Positions 1-6,999 of a stretch of 9,594 nucleotides of DNA are shown one piece after another. Origin of the DNA: Coneutiohabitans thermophilus (GTDB lineage Bacteria > Zhuqueibacterota > Zhuqueibacteria > Zhuqueibacterales > Zhuqueibacteraceae). Under the pieces are notes generated by a model, which was not told where the DNA came from, made no database searches, and saw nothing but the letters and a program-made list of their open reading frames with translations. Made by a program: the position numbers and the translations under genes. Positions within the stretch are counted from its first letter, which is position 1; each line of letters opens with the position of its first letter. The stretch covers positions 1 through 9,594 of the forward strand of contig JAPDQY010000185.1 in assembly GCA_034505235.1 (NCBI GenBank), read 5' to 3'.

Positions 1-278
1 CGGGCCTGAACGGTATCCTGCAGCGCATAGGCGGCATTGAGCATGTACTCCAACACACGCAGACGATCGACAAGCGACAGCGCTTCCTGTGCCAGAGTGG
101 CACGGCCGTTGGTCAGCACCCGTTCATATGCGAAGGCTTTGAGCTCTGCTTCCAGCGCCGGCAGGGCAGCTGCCTGACCGGCTGCTTCACCGATCCAGGT
201 GAGCAACACCACGGCAGCGGACAGCAGGAGCACACCCGCGCCATGCCGGCCGTGTCTGTCTGTTTTCTCGAGGTTCAC
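1..278 (-). CDS. Exported helical (TPR-like) protein, N-terminal part, runs off the left edge
   Basis: The reading frame opens with GTG at 278-276, which overlaps the TGA stop of the upstream kinase gene (277-275) as GTGA, and stays open to the window edge (92 codons). The first residues are charged (VNLEKTDRHGRHG). A hydrophobic stretch of about 15 residues follows (VLLLSAAVVLLTWIG) and then a small-residue region (EAAGQAAALP), which fits a signal peptide or membrane anchor. The remainder is alanine/leucine-rich and helical, with a pattern (LTNGRATLAQEALSLVDRLRVLEYMLNAA) that could be the first helices of a TPR-like or scaffold protein. I do not recognise the family. The 4-base overlap and the weak Shine-Dalgarno suggest translation coupled to the kinase, so it is probably a partner or downstream component of that signalling unit. 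The C-terminus is outside the window. Confidence 0.6.
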   Translation of the reverse strand, partial: MNLEKTDRHGRHGAGVLLLSAAVVLLTWIGEAAGQAAALPALEAELKAFAYERVLTNGRATLAQEALSLVDRLRVLEYMLNAAYALQDTVQA

Positions 279-1852
279 GATTTTTCTCGCAGGACGATTT
301 TCATTACGATCCGGCTCCGGCCGTCCCAGGCAAGGGTATCCACCCAGGTTTGATAAAAAGGATTTTCCACCCGCACGAGCTGGCGGCGGCGGCGATCGAA
401 CAGCAAAGGCGAGGGCAGCGGCGTCGTCCCGGCGTATGCGTCATCCACGAACACCTCGCCCCAGGGCGTGACTTGCAACTCCACCTGGAAAAACAGCGAA
501 TCGAGATTGAATCCGAATTCGTAGGCGGTATTCGGCAGAACCACAATCGAGTCGTGCCAGACCGGATAGGCGGGATGGTGGAGTGACAACTGATAATGGC
601 CGGGCGCCACGGCCAGCGCTGCGGTCATCGGGGTGGTTTCCACATGGCGGTTGTTCAGGAATATTTTGCACCAGGGCCAGGTTTTGATGAGCAAACTGGC
701 AGGCGTGTCTGCTTGCGAGCCGCGTTCGGCTAAGGCTGGCGAAGTGGCCACGGCCGCCGGCTTTTCCGCAACCGCAGCGCCTTCCCGGGTTGCATCAACA
801 GCTTTTCCGGGGAAAGTGGATTCCCGGGAGAAGCTCGTCTTCTCCGCATGGTTACCGGCCGAGGCCGGCGTGGAATCCGGTTGAACGGTCGGCAGGGCGG
901 TGTGCGGCCCGGCCGGCGCACTGGCGCCGGGGTGTTCACGGGAAAGATTCCAAATGAGCAGGAACAACAGAGCGATTGCTGCTGCAACCAGCGTGGCGCC
1001 GGTCGCCCATCTTTTCGGGCTGGAGAGGGCGCGCGCTTCACCGGCAGGAGGCGAAAGACCGGCGGCATGATGATCGATGATTCTGACGATTTCTTGCGCG
1101 TCCTGCGGCCGGTCACCGGGTTCCTTTTGCAAAAGCTGAGCGATGAGATCGGCAAACCAGGCGGGCAAATCCGGATTCAGCCGGCCGGCCGGCTGGGGCT
1201 GATGCGAGAGAATTTTCGCAAAGATCTCCCCGTAATGCGTTGCCTCGAAGGGATGGGTACCGGTCGCGACCTGATAGAAAATGATGCCCAGCGCAAAGAC
1301 ATCGCTGCGCGGGGTGAACGGCAGATTGTTGATCTGCTCGGGCGACAGGTAGAGTGGCGTGCCGACCAGGCCGCCGTCGAGTGTCACGTGTTTGAGAGAG
1401 TGATGCCAGGCCACGCCAAAATCGGTGAGCTTGACCCGGGCGCTGCGCGCAATCAGAATGTTTTCAGGTTTGAGATCGCGATGAATGTAACCGTGGGCGT
1501 GCACGATGGCAACACAGGCGGCGATGCGGCGTGCCAGCGCGACGATCTCCGCCGCGGTCAGGCGGTGGGTTTGCAAATACTCGGAGAGATTGTACCCGTC
1601 GACGTATTCCAGGCTGAGGTAGAATTTGCCCTCCACTTCGCCGTAGTCGTAAACCGCGACGATGGCCTCGCTGGCGAGGGCCGCGACGATGCGCGCCTCC
1701 CGCTCGAAACGCTGCACCACTGTCGCGTCGCCGCCACTGTAGACCTTGAGCACACACTTGCGGCCGAGCACCCTGTGCTCAGCGAGGTAAACGCTGGTGG
1801 TGCCGCGCCGGGACAGGGTGCGCAGAATCCGATAATTGCCCAGGCTATCCAT
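275..1852 (-). CDS. Membrane-anchored Ser/Thr protein kinase with two C-terminal PEGA-like repeats
   Basis: The 525-residue protein has an N-terminal Hanks-type kinase domain (about 7-262). Visible catalytic elements are the ATP lysine K36 (VLKVY), the alpha-C glutamate E52, the HRDLKPEN loop (124-131), DFG (144-146), GTPLYLSPEQ (164-173) and SDVFALG (183-189). A proline/alanine-rich linker precedes and follows one transmembrane helix (about 283-301), so the kinase is cytoplasmic and the rest probably periplasmic. Residues about 386-455 and 457-525 form two beta-rich repeats of the PEGA type (KIFLNNRHVETTPM and EVFVDDAYAGTTPL), which in other kinases serve as envelope-facing binding modules. 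The glycine-rich loop is degenerate: SRRGTTSV replaces the usual GxGxxGxV. The invariant lysine, HRD and DFG remain, so activity is likely. The ATG has a strong GGAGG site 7 bases upstream and lies 16 bases after the sigma-54 activator gene. It probably acts with that activator and the lipoprotein gene further upstream. Confidence 0.93.
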   Translation of the reverse strand: MDSLGNYRILRTLSRRGTTSVYLAEHRVLGRKCVLKVYSGGDATVVQRFEREARIVAALASEAIVAVYDYGEVEGKFYLSLEYVDGYNLSEYLQTHRLTAAEIVALARRIAACVAIVHAHGYIHRDLKPENILIARSARVKLTDFGVAWHHSLKHVTLDGGLVGTPLYLSPEQINNLPFTPRSDVFALGIIFYQVATGTHPFEATHYGEIFAKILSHQPQPAGRLNPDLPAWFADLIAQLLQKEPGDRPQDAQEIVRIIDHHAAGLSPPAGEARALSSPKRWATGATLVAAAIALLFLLIWNLSREHPGASAPAGPHTALPTVQPDSTPASAGNHAEKTSFSRESTFPGKAVDATREGAAVAEKPAAVATSPALAERGSQADTPASLLIKTWPWCKIFLNNRHVETTPMTAALAVAPGHYQLSLHHPAYPVWHDSIVVLPNTAYEFGFNLDSLFFQVELQVTPWGEVFVDDAYAGTTPLPSPLLFDRRRRQLVRVENPFYQTWVDTLAWDGRSRIVMKIVLREKS

Positions 1853-1859
1853 GCAATTG

Positions 1860-1864
1860 CCTCC
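1860..1864 (-). promoter_or_regulatory. Ribosome binding site of the kinase gene
   Basis: GGAGG on the minus strand lies 7 bases before the ATG at 1852-1850, within the 16-base gap after the activator's TAG stop. It fixes the kinase start and shows that the kinase is translated independently although closely linked. Confidence 0.8.
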
Positions 1865-1868
1865 GCTG

Positions 1869-3329
1869 CTAAAATCCCAGCTCCTTGGCCTTGGCCTGCA
1901 GCGAGCGCAGGGAGATGCCGAGGCTTCTCGCGGCCCGGGTTTTGTTGCCCTTGAATTCCTGCAGGCGCGCGAGGATGAGTTTGTTCTTGTATTCCTCCAG
2001 CGTGCCGGTGAAAGGGGGCTCCAGCTCGTCGAATTGGATGTCGTCGCTCTCGATCACCTCGCCATTGGCCAGCACCGCCGCGCGTTTGACGATGTTTTCC
2101 AGTTGTCGGACGTTGCCGGGCCAGTCGTAGGCCATCAGCTTTTTCAGGGCCGCGGGGCTGAAGCGCAGTTGGCGCCCGGACTTTTGCCGCTGCAGGAAAT
2201 GGTTGAGCAGCAGGGGAATGTCCGCTTTGCGCTCGCGCAGGGGCGGCACGACAATGCTGATCACATTCAGACGGTAATACAAATCTTCGCGGAACTGCCC
2301 GCTCTTGACCAGCGCCACCAGATCCTTGTTGGTTGCCGCCAGAATGCGCACATCGACCCGGCGCACGGTGTTCTCCCCCAGGCGCTTGATCTCCTGGTTT
2401 TGCAACACGCGCAGCAGTTTGATTTGCAGCTCGATGCTGAGCTCGCCGATTTCGTCGAGAAAAAGCGTGCCGCCGTTGACCGCTTCAAAGATCCCGATTT
2501 TGTCGGTGTGCGCGCCGGTGAAGGCGCCGCGCTTGTAGCCGAACAGTTCGCTCTCCAGAATCGTGGCGGGAATGTTGCCGATGTACTGGGCCAGGAATGG
2601 TTTGTCCTTGCGCGCGCTGAGATTGTGAATGGCCTGCGCCACCAGATCCTTGCCCGTGCCATTCTCTCCCATGATAATCACCGGAACATCCGCCGCCGAC
2701 ACTTTGCTGATCAGCTCGAACAGGCGCTGCATCGGCGGGGACTCGCCCACGATGGCGGGAATCTGAAACACCCGTGCCATCTGATGGCGCAGCACGACAT
2801 TTTCGCGCTTGATCTCCTGGCTGCGCAGCATCTGCTCCAGCGCCAGCGAGGCGATCGGAGCAAACAAAGAAAGAAACTGGCAGGTCGATTCGTTGAAACG
2901 CTGCCGGCTGCGGCGGCTGTCGAAATAGACGATCCCGTAAACCCGCCCCTGGATGATGAGCGGGAAAGCGAGCACGGCGTGAATTTCATTGAGCACCACG
3001 CTTTGCCGCGCCTGATAATCTTCCTCCGCCTGCACATCGAAGGAGAGCACCGCGTCCCGACTTTCCACCACCCGGCGAAAAACCGTCTGGGAGAACGCCA
3101 CAGCCGAGGGGTCCTGGGGGGGCAGGGTCTTGCACTTCCTGGGCGTGAAGCTGTCCTGCACGGCATCATAGTGAACAAAGGCGCCGACCTCCGCGCTGGT
3201 TTCCTGCATCAGTTCCGACAGCATCGCATCGAGAATATCCTCTTCGTCGGTCCTGGCGGCCAGCATGCTGGTCAGACGCTGAATGAGCTGCAATTGCTCG
3301 GGGCGGAGCTTGTCATAGGCACTTTTCAT
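1869..3329 (-). CDS. Sigma-54-dependent transcriptional activator with N-terminal GAF domain (GAF-AAA+-Fis)
   Basis: The 486-residue protein is a bacterial enhancer-binding protein that would use ATP hydrolysis to open sigma-54 RNA polymerase promoters. Residues about 10-170 form a GAF-type sensor domain. The AAA+ domain follows, with Walker A GENGTGKD (221-228), the sigma-54 contact loop GAFTGA (268-273) intact, Walker B TLFLDE (288-293), and the REDLYYRLNV (347-356) and WPGNVRQLEN (403-412) segments. The C-terminus (about 461-483, NKTRAARSLGISLRSLQAK) is a Fis-type helix-turn-helix. There is no receiver (phospho-acceptor) domain, so control is probably through a GAF ligand, a protein contact, or phosphorylation by the adjacent Ser/Thr kinase; the last is inference. 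The segment before GAFTGA reads FLAQYIGNIP, where family members usually have something like FVAVNCAAIP. The start has GAGG 7 bases upstream, overlapping the lipoprotein stop codon. Confidence 0.95.
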   Translation of the reverse strand: MKSAYDKLRPEQLQLIQRLTSMLAARTDEEDILDAMLSELMQETSAEVGAFVHYDAVQDSFTPRKCKTLPPQDPSAVAFSQTVFRRVVESRDAVLSFDVQAEEDYQARQSVVLNEIHAVLAFPLIIQGRVYGIVYFDSRRSRQRFNESTCQFLSLFAPIASLALEQMLRSQEIKRENVVLRHQMARVFQIPAIVGESPPMQRLFELISKVSAADVPVIIMGENGTGKDLVAQAIHNLSARKDKPFLAQYIGNIPATILESELFGYKRGAFTGAHTDKIGIFEAVNGGTLFLDEIGELSIELQIKLLRVLQNQEIKRLGENTVRRVDVRILAATNKDLVALVKSGQFREDLYYRLNVISIVVPPLRERKADIPLLLNHFLQRQKSGRQLRFSPAALKKLMAYDWPGNVRQLENIVKRAAVLANGEVIESDDIQFDELEPPFTGTLEEYKNKLILARLQEFKGNKTRAARSLGISLRSLQAKAKELGF

Positions 3330-3336
3330 GGCACAG

Positions 3337-3340
3337 CCTC
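3337..3340 (-). promoter_or_regulatory. Ribosome binding site of the activator gene, overlapping the lipoprotein stop
   Basis: The minus strand reads TGAGG followed by 7 bases and ATG. The GAGG shares bases with the TGA stop of the lipoprotein gene (3341-3339). Ribosomes ending on the lipoprotein would sit on the next start site, which suggests translational coupling. Confidence 0.65.
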
Positions 3341-4346
3341 ATTTGAAATACTGAAAACTGACGGCATTCGACTCGCCACGATTGCCCAGCCTGTCTTCCA
3401 CCTGCAGGATCCACAAATACCACCCGGGCGCGAGTGCCGACAGGATGTCGGGGTCTTCGAGCAGGAAGCTCTCCTGGGTTGCAGGCAGCGGCCCGAAGTC
3501 AGCAATCCGCAGCGGGCTGGCCTCCAGCCGGAAAAGAACGATGCGGTAAAAATGTTCGTAGGGCAGCGTCAGCCGCTCCCAGGTAAACAGAATGCTGCCG
3601 GATTCCGGCCGATCCAGGTTGGGGAGCAGCGGCCGGAGCGTCTGGGTGATGACGCGGCGCACGGAATAGGGTGCAAAGACGAGACTGTCCTGATTGAGGT
3701 TTTTCACCACCAGGGCAAAGTCCAGGGTGGGCAGCTCTTCGTTTGAAATATTTCCGGGGAGCTTGCCAATATTGAAGCGGGTGGAGTAGGTCTCGGTGAG
3801 CGGGTCATCCAGTTGCAGCGCGGCGCTGAAGGTGCCTGACTGCAAACGCAGCGTGACCGTTTGAATGTCGGCACGGCCATCGGCGTCGTGAATCCCGGCC
3901 TCCATGCCGACATAGGTGAGGTCGCCGGAGTTGTCGCGGATGGAGTAGATGCGCGCTGCCGTCACCTGCGGCTCGGCATTGAGATAGACCTCCCAGGCAT
4001 TGTCCACGCCGGCGGCGCGGCAACGCACCGTCGTGGCAAAATAGCCGGAACGGCTGGCGGTGATCAACAGCGTATCGCGATAAGGGTGTGACCATTTCAC
4101 CATGCCGTTGGCATCGGTGATGCCGAGCAATTGCAGACGGTCTTCCCGCACCACCACTTCACTGAGGCCCTGGTTGGGAGGATACAGCCGGCGCACAGTG
4201 ATGGTGGAGCGGGCTTGTGCGCGATAGTTTTCCGCCCGTGGATCGAAAGGGTTTTGGCGCGGCGCGTCACAGGCCAGCAGCCCGAGCAGCAGGCTGGGAA
4301 AGGCCCACGCCGCCGTTCGGGAGAAGGTGAAGTTGATGCCGTTCAT
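3339..4346 (-). CDS. Lipoprotein with NPFDP motif and fn3-like C-terminal domain
   Basis: The 335-residue protein starts with a signal peptide (about 1-25) ending in a lipobox LLAC, with C26 as the predicted lipidated cysteine. The motif NPFDP follows at 32-36; I associate it with secreted lipoproteins of FCB-type bacteria. Residues about 45-125 look like a carboxypeptidase-regulatory-like beta-sandwich (GITDANGMVKW, then TLLITASRSGYF). The middle (about 128-235) is beta-rich with acidic turns (IHDADGRADIQ). The last 90 residues resemble a fibronectin type III module (ILFTWERL, YRIVLFR, GWYLWILQVEDRLGNRG). No catalytic motif is visible; a binding or sensing role in the envelope is the best guess. 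It ends 9 bases before the sigma-54 activator start and follows the sulfate-activation gene by 27 bases. No good Shine-Dalgarno is seen before the ATG at 4346; the nearest purine-rich stretch, GAGAGG, is more than 20 bases away. Confidence 0.8.
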   Translation of the reverse strand: MNGINFTFSRTAAWAFPSLLLGLLACDAPRQNPFDPRAENYRAQARSTITVRRLYPPNQGLSEVVVREDRLQLLGITDANGMVKWSHPYRDTLLITASRSGYFATTVRCRAAGVDNAWEVYLNAEPQVTAARIYSIRDNSGDLTYVGMEAGIHDADGRADIQTVTLRLQSGTFSAALQLDDPLTETYSTRFNIGKLPGNISNEELPTLDFALVVKNLNQDSLVFAPYSVRRVITQTLRPLLPNLDRPESGSILFTWERLTLPYEHFYRIVLFRLEASPLRIADFGPLPATQESFLLEDPDILSALAPGWYLWILQVEDRLGNRGESNAVSFQYFK

Positions 4347-4373
4347 GGCAAAACGAAAAACTGCGAACGCCTC

Positions 4374-6083
4374 TCAGGCGCGCACGAATCCTTTGTGAAT
4401 GAGGTGGGTCAGAATCCGGCGGGCATTTTCCTCCGCCGAGTGCGTGAGCGTGTCGAGCGTGATCTCGGGGTGCAGGGGCGGCTCATAAGGGTCGTCGATG
4501 CCGGTGAATTCCTTGATTTCACCCCGCCGGGCTTTGGCATACATGCCCTTGATATCCCGCTGTTCGCAAACCGCCAGCGGCGTATCAACAAACACTTCGA
4601 TGAATTGTTCCGCACCCACCATGTTGCGCACGTCGTTGCGCGTGGTCCGGTAGGGACTCACGGCGGCGACGATCACCACCCCGCCATGGCGCACGATTTC
4701 CGCCGCCACGAAACCGATGCGGCGGATGTTGGTATCACGGTCTTCCTTGCTGAACCCCAATCCTTTGGAGAGATGGGTGCGGACCACGTCGCCGTCGAGC
4801 AGGGTAATCTGGCGGCCCTTTTCGAGCAAGAGCACGGTGAGCACCTCCGCCGTAGTGGATTTGCCAGCGCCGCTCAAACCGGTAAACCAAATGCAAACCC
4901 CCTGGCGATGGCGCGGTGGATACGTTTCCGAGAGAATCTCGGCCACTTCGGGGCGGGTGAACCAGTCCGGCAGGGCTTTGCCGCGATTCAGATATTCCTC
5001 CCGCACCTGCGTGCCGGAGAGTGAAATCGTACGGCGCCGGGCGCCAATCTTGTCGACTTCCTCGTAGCGCCCTTCGTCGGGCAGGAACACCAATTCGCGG
5101 AAGGGCACCATGCCGACGCCCAATTCCTCACTGTGACGGCGAACCAGCTCCTGGGCATCGTAGGGACCGTAGAAAGGTTTGCCGGTGGAATCATTGCCCG
5201 GGCTGGCGTGATCACGACCGACAATTAGAAAATTGGCGCCGTGATTGCGGCGAATGATGGCATGCCACAGGGCTTCGCGCGGCCCGGCCAGGCGCATCGC
5301 CAGCGGCAGCAGCGCCAGCAGGGTGCGGTCGGGATCATAATAGCGCTCGACCAGCGTCTTGTAGGTGCGCACACGGGTGAAGTGATCGACATCGCCCGGT
5401 TTGGTCATCCCCACCACCGGATGCAGCAGCAAAACACCGTTGACTTCCGCTGCCGCCCGTTTGGTCAATTCCTCGTGGGCGCGATGCAGCGGGTTGCGGG
5501 TCTGAAAGGCGACCACGTTGCGGCGGCCCAACTTCTCCAGACGGGTGCGCGTTTGCGCCGGGCTCAGCCGCAAACTCTGAAAATCATACTGCGCGGGAAG
5601 CTGCACCACCTGCAGCGGGCCGGAAATGTTGAGTTTGCCCCAGCGATGCATTTCCGCCACCAGGGGATGGCGCAGATCGGTGGAGCCAAACACCCGCTGC
5701 GCCACTTCCGCCAGATCCCAGGGATAAATCTCCGCAATGCTCATCACCGCTAGCAGCTCGTTTTTCGCGTTGCGCAGGGCAATGCGGTGGTCGAGTTTGA
5801 TCGCCGGCCCCGCTTCCACCGGCAGGGTGATGGGAATCGGAAAGAGCCTGCCGTTGCTCAACCGCATTTCATGAACCACGCGCTCGTAGTCGGCACGGCC
5901 CATGAAGCGATCGAGCGGGGAAAAACCGCCGGTTGCCAGCAGGGTCAGATCACAAACCGAGCGTTCGGAGATTTGGATTGCGGGAAGCTGTGCCGCGCGG
6001 GCCCGCAGTTCCTCCCGTTGCTCAGGGTTCACCATCAAGTCCACCAGTTTGCCGCCATAGGGAGGAATGAGCAGTGCAGCCAT
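4374..6083 (-). CDS. Bifunctional sulfate adenylyltransferase / adenylylsulfate kinase (Sat-CysC fusion)
   Basis: The 569-residue fusion would turn sulfate into APS (ATP sulfurylase) and APS into PAPS (APS kinase). Residues about 1-165 match the PUA-like N-terminal domain of ATP sulfurylase and about 170-385 its catalytic domain. QTRNPLHRAH (194-203) carries the two histidines of the nucleotide-binding motif, and GRDHA (289-293) is the second signature. The APS kinase domain begins near 391, with P-loop GLSGAGKS (402-409), DGDVVR (430-435), and SPYR, whose S476 sits at the phospho-intermediate serine position. KGMYAKARRGEIKEFTGIDDPYE matches the family's C-terminal signature. Both halves look active, unlike fungal enzymes where the kinase-like part is regulatory. 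The order Sat then CysC is known in some bacteria and fungi; animal enzymes have the reverse order. No cysD, cysN, reductase or sulfotransferase gene is in the window, so whether PAPS feeds assimilation or sulfation is open. Confidence 0.96.
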   Translation of the reverse strand: MAALLIPPYGGKLVDLMVNPEQREELRARAAQLPAIQISERSVCDLTLLATGGFSPLDRFMGRADYERVVHEMRLSNGRLFPIPITLPVEAGPAIKLDHRIALRNAKNELLAVMSIAEIYPWDLAEVAQRVFGSTDLRHPLVAEMHRWGKLNISGPLQVVQLPAQYDFQSLRLSPAQTRTRLEKLGRRNVVAFQTRNPLHRAHEELTKRAAAEVNGVLLLHPVVGMTKPGDVDHFTRVRTYKTLVERYYDPDRTLLALLPLAMRLAGPREALWHAIIRRNHGANFLIVGRDHASPGNDSTGKPFYGPYDAQELVRRHSEELGVGMVPFRELVFLPDEGRYEEVDKIGARRRTISLSGTQVREEYLNRGKALPDWFTRPEVAEILSETYPPRHRQGVCIWFTGLSGAGKSTTAEVLTVLLLEKGRQITLLDGDVVRTHLSKGLGFSKEDRDTNIRRIGFVAAEIVRHGGVVIVAAVSPYRTTRNDVRNMVGAEQFIEVFVDTPLAVCEQRDIKGMYAKARRGEIKEFTGIDDPYEPPLHPEITLDTLTHSAEENARRILTHLIHKGFVRA

Positions 6084-6096
6084 GATTTTTTCTTTT

Positions 6097-6105
6097 TCCT
6101 TTCCT
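6097..6105 (-). promoter_or_regulatory. Probable ribosome binding region of the Sat-CysC gene
   Basis: The minus strand reads AGGAAAGGA followed by a purine-rich AAAAGAAAAAATC run up to the ATG at 6083. The spacing (13 bases from the nearer AGGA) is longer than usual. The A-rich stretch between may help initiation by staying unstructured. Confidence 0.45.
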
Positions 6106-6150
6106 GAATATTTGAGAACATGCCTGCCAATTCAGCGGTCAGCGCCGGGT

Positions 6151-6208
6151 GTTTTACAAACCGCCCGCCGGCCGACCCGATTGGGGCGGGAGGCCGGCCA
6201 GCAGGCGG
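6151..6208 (-). terminator. Rho-independent-type terminator after the small lipoprotein gene
   Basis: The arms at 6196-6208 and 6161-6173 pair over 13 positions in the minus-strand transcript: CCGCCUGCUGGCC against GGCCGGCGGGCGG, 11 Watson-Crick pairs and two G-U pairs. The 22-base loop can form a further small CCCG/CGGG stem. The stem is followed by a short, imperfect T run (TTTGTAAAA). On the plus strand the two G-U positions become C-A mismatches, so the hairpin favours the minus-strand RNA. It sits 38 bases after the lipoprotein stop and separates that gene from the Sat-CysC transcription unit. Confidence 0.7.
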
Positions 6209-6245
6209 GAATTGGCAAACGCGGGAGGGAATTTGAACCGCGTTG

Positions 6246-6920
6246 TCAAAACGCCGCGCGCCAGTTCCCGGTGGGCTGATATTCCAGACTCTGGCTCGCG
6301 ACCGTGGTCAAACGGTGATCTTCTGTGACCTTGGAATACACCACCATCATGCGGGCACCGGCAAATTCACTGCCTGACACCAGCTCGCCATCCGGCCTGC
6401 CAAAGGGCGCAATGCCGTTCGGCAGCCGGTCGACATCGATCCGGAATTCGAAGGTTTTGCCGGGATCAAAAAGATCGAACGTCAGGCGGATGGATTTGCT
6501 GCCGTCATTGACACCATGCCAACTGGTCATGCCGACATCCCAGCCGTCATCCGTGTAGAGCGGATAAAACCAGCCGACGCCGGCTCCCAGCGGGGTGATG
6601 TCGAAATAGGCACCGCCTTGTGATCCGCTCAGGTCAAGGATCAACTCGCTGATGCGAATGCCGGGATCAGAGGTATTCTTCACGGTAAAGACGGCGCAGG
6701 GCTTTCGTACGAGCACCTCGCTGCGAAAGGTACCGACGGCGGAGAGATTCGCCGCGGTCTCGTTTTGGATTTTTGCGTCCACCAGCGGCTGATCAAGGGT
6801 GACTTGATCAGGGGCGGTCAGACTTGCCGACTCTCCGCTGCAACCGATCGCACCGAGAGCCAGCGCCGCAAGTGCGAGCGTTGCCAGACACACTCTGGCA
6901 TCTGTCCTTGAGGTAACCAT
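6246..6920 (-). CDS. Small beta-rich lipoprotein of unknown function
   Basis: The 224-residue protein begins with a signal peptide (CLATLALAALALGAIG) and a relaxed lipobox AIGC with C27 as the predicted lipidated residue, followed by a polar linker. Residues about 60-215 are rich in beta strands and acidic loops: AVFTVKNTSD, IRISELILDLSG, YTDDGWDVG, SIRLTFDLFDPGKTFEFRIDVD, then a second strand set. The pattern resembles the single beta-sandwich proteins found among surface or exosortase-associated proteins, where an F-x-PG-x-x-F-x-F-x-x-D-x-D stretch is common. No C-terminal sorting signal is present here. I do not recognise a named family. The frame stays open upstream to 7217, but the start at 6920 is chosen because AGGAGG lies 7 bases before it and the signal peptide begins there. 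The upstream part would overlap the preceding gene in another frame. A terminator follows the gene. Confidence 0.8.
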   Translation of the reverse strand: MVTSRTDARVCLATLALAALALGAIGCSGESASLTAPDQVTLDQPLVDAKIQNETAANLSAVGTFRSEVLVRKPCAVFTVKNTSDPGIRISELILDLSGSQGGAYFDITPLGAGVGWFYPLYTDDGWDVGMTSWHGVNDGSKSIRLTFDLFDPGKTFEFRIDVDRLPNGIAPFGRPDGELVSGSEFAGARMMVVYSKVTEDHRLTTVASQSLEYQPTGNWRAAF

Positions 6921-6927
6921 GAGACAT

Positions 6928-6933
6928 CCTCCT
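6928..6933 (-). promoter_or_regulatory. Consensus ribosome binding site of the small lipoprotein gene
   Basis: A full AGGAGG on the minus strand lies 7 bases before the ATG at 6920-6918. It decides the start against the 99-codon-longer open frame, and it is the strongest Shine-Dalgarno in the window. Confidence 0.85.
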
Positions 6934-6999
6934 TGCTTGAAATGAACCAACAATGAGTGGGATGGGAATCGGAGGTGTTTACCAATGTCCTCAAGCGGG

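Noticed and set aside
848..1954. A 368-codon plus-strand open frame opposite the kinase
   Set aside because: It is antisense to the conserved kinase core, has no recognisable domain and is arginine/glycine-rich as expected of a shadow frame.
1836..3746. A 636-codon open frame on the plus strand opposite the activator and kinase genes
   Set aside because: It is a shadow of the GC-rich minus-strand genes: no domain, low-complexity His/Gln/Leu composition, and it lies antisense to a well-conserved sigma-54 activator.
6113..6135. TTGGCAGGCATGTTCT upstream of Sat-CysC as a sigma-54 or sigma-70 promoter
   Set aside because: The -24 half is good, but the -12 GC is CT, and no -10 element lies at a normal distance from TTGGCA.
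6934..6955. Sigma-54-like GG-N10-GC element (TGGTTCATTTCAAGCA) upstream of the small lipoprotein gene
   Set aside because: Transcription would start at or after the ribosome binding site, so the message would lose it. Matches outside GG and GC are also poor.
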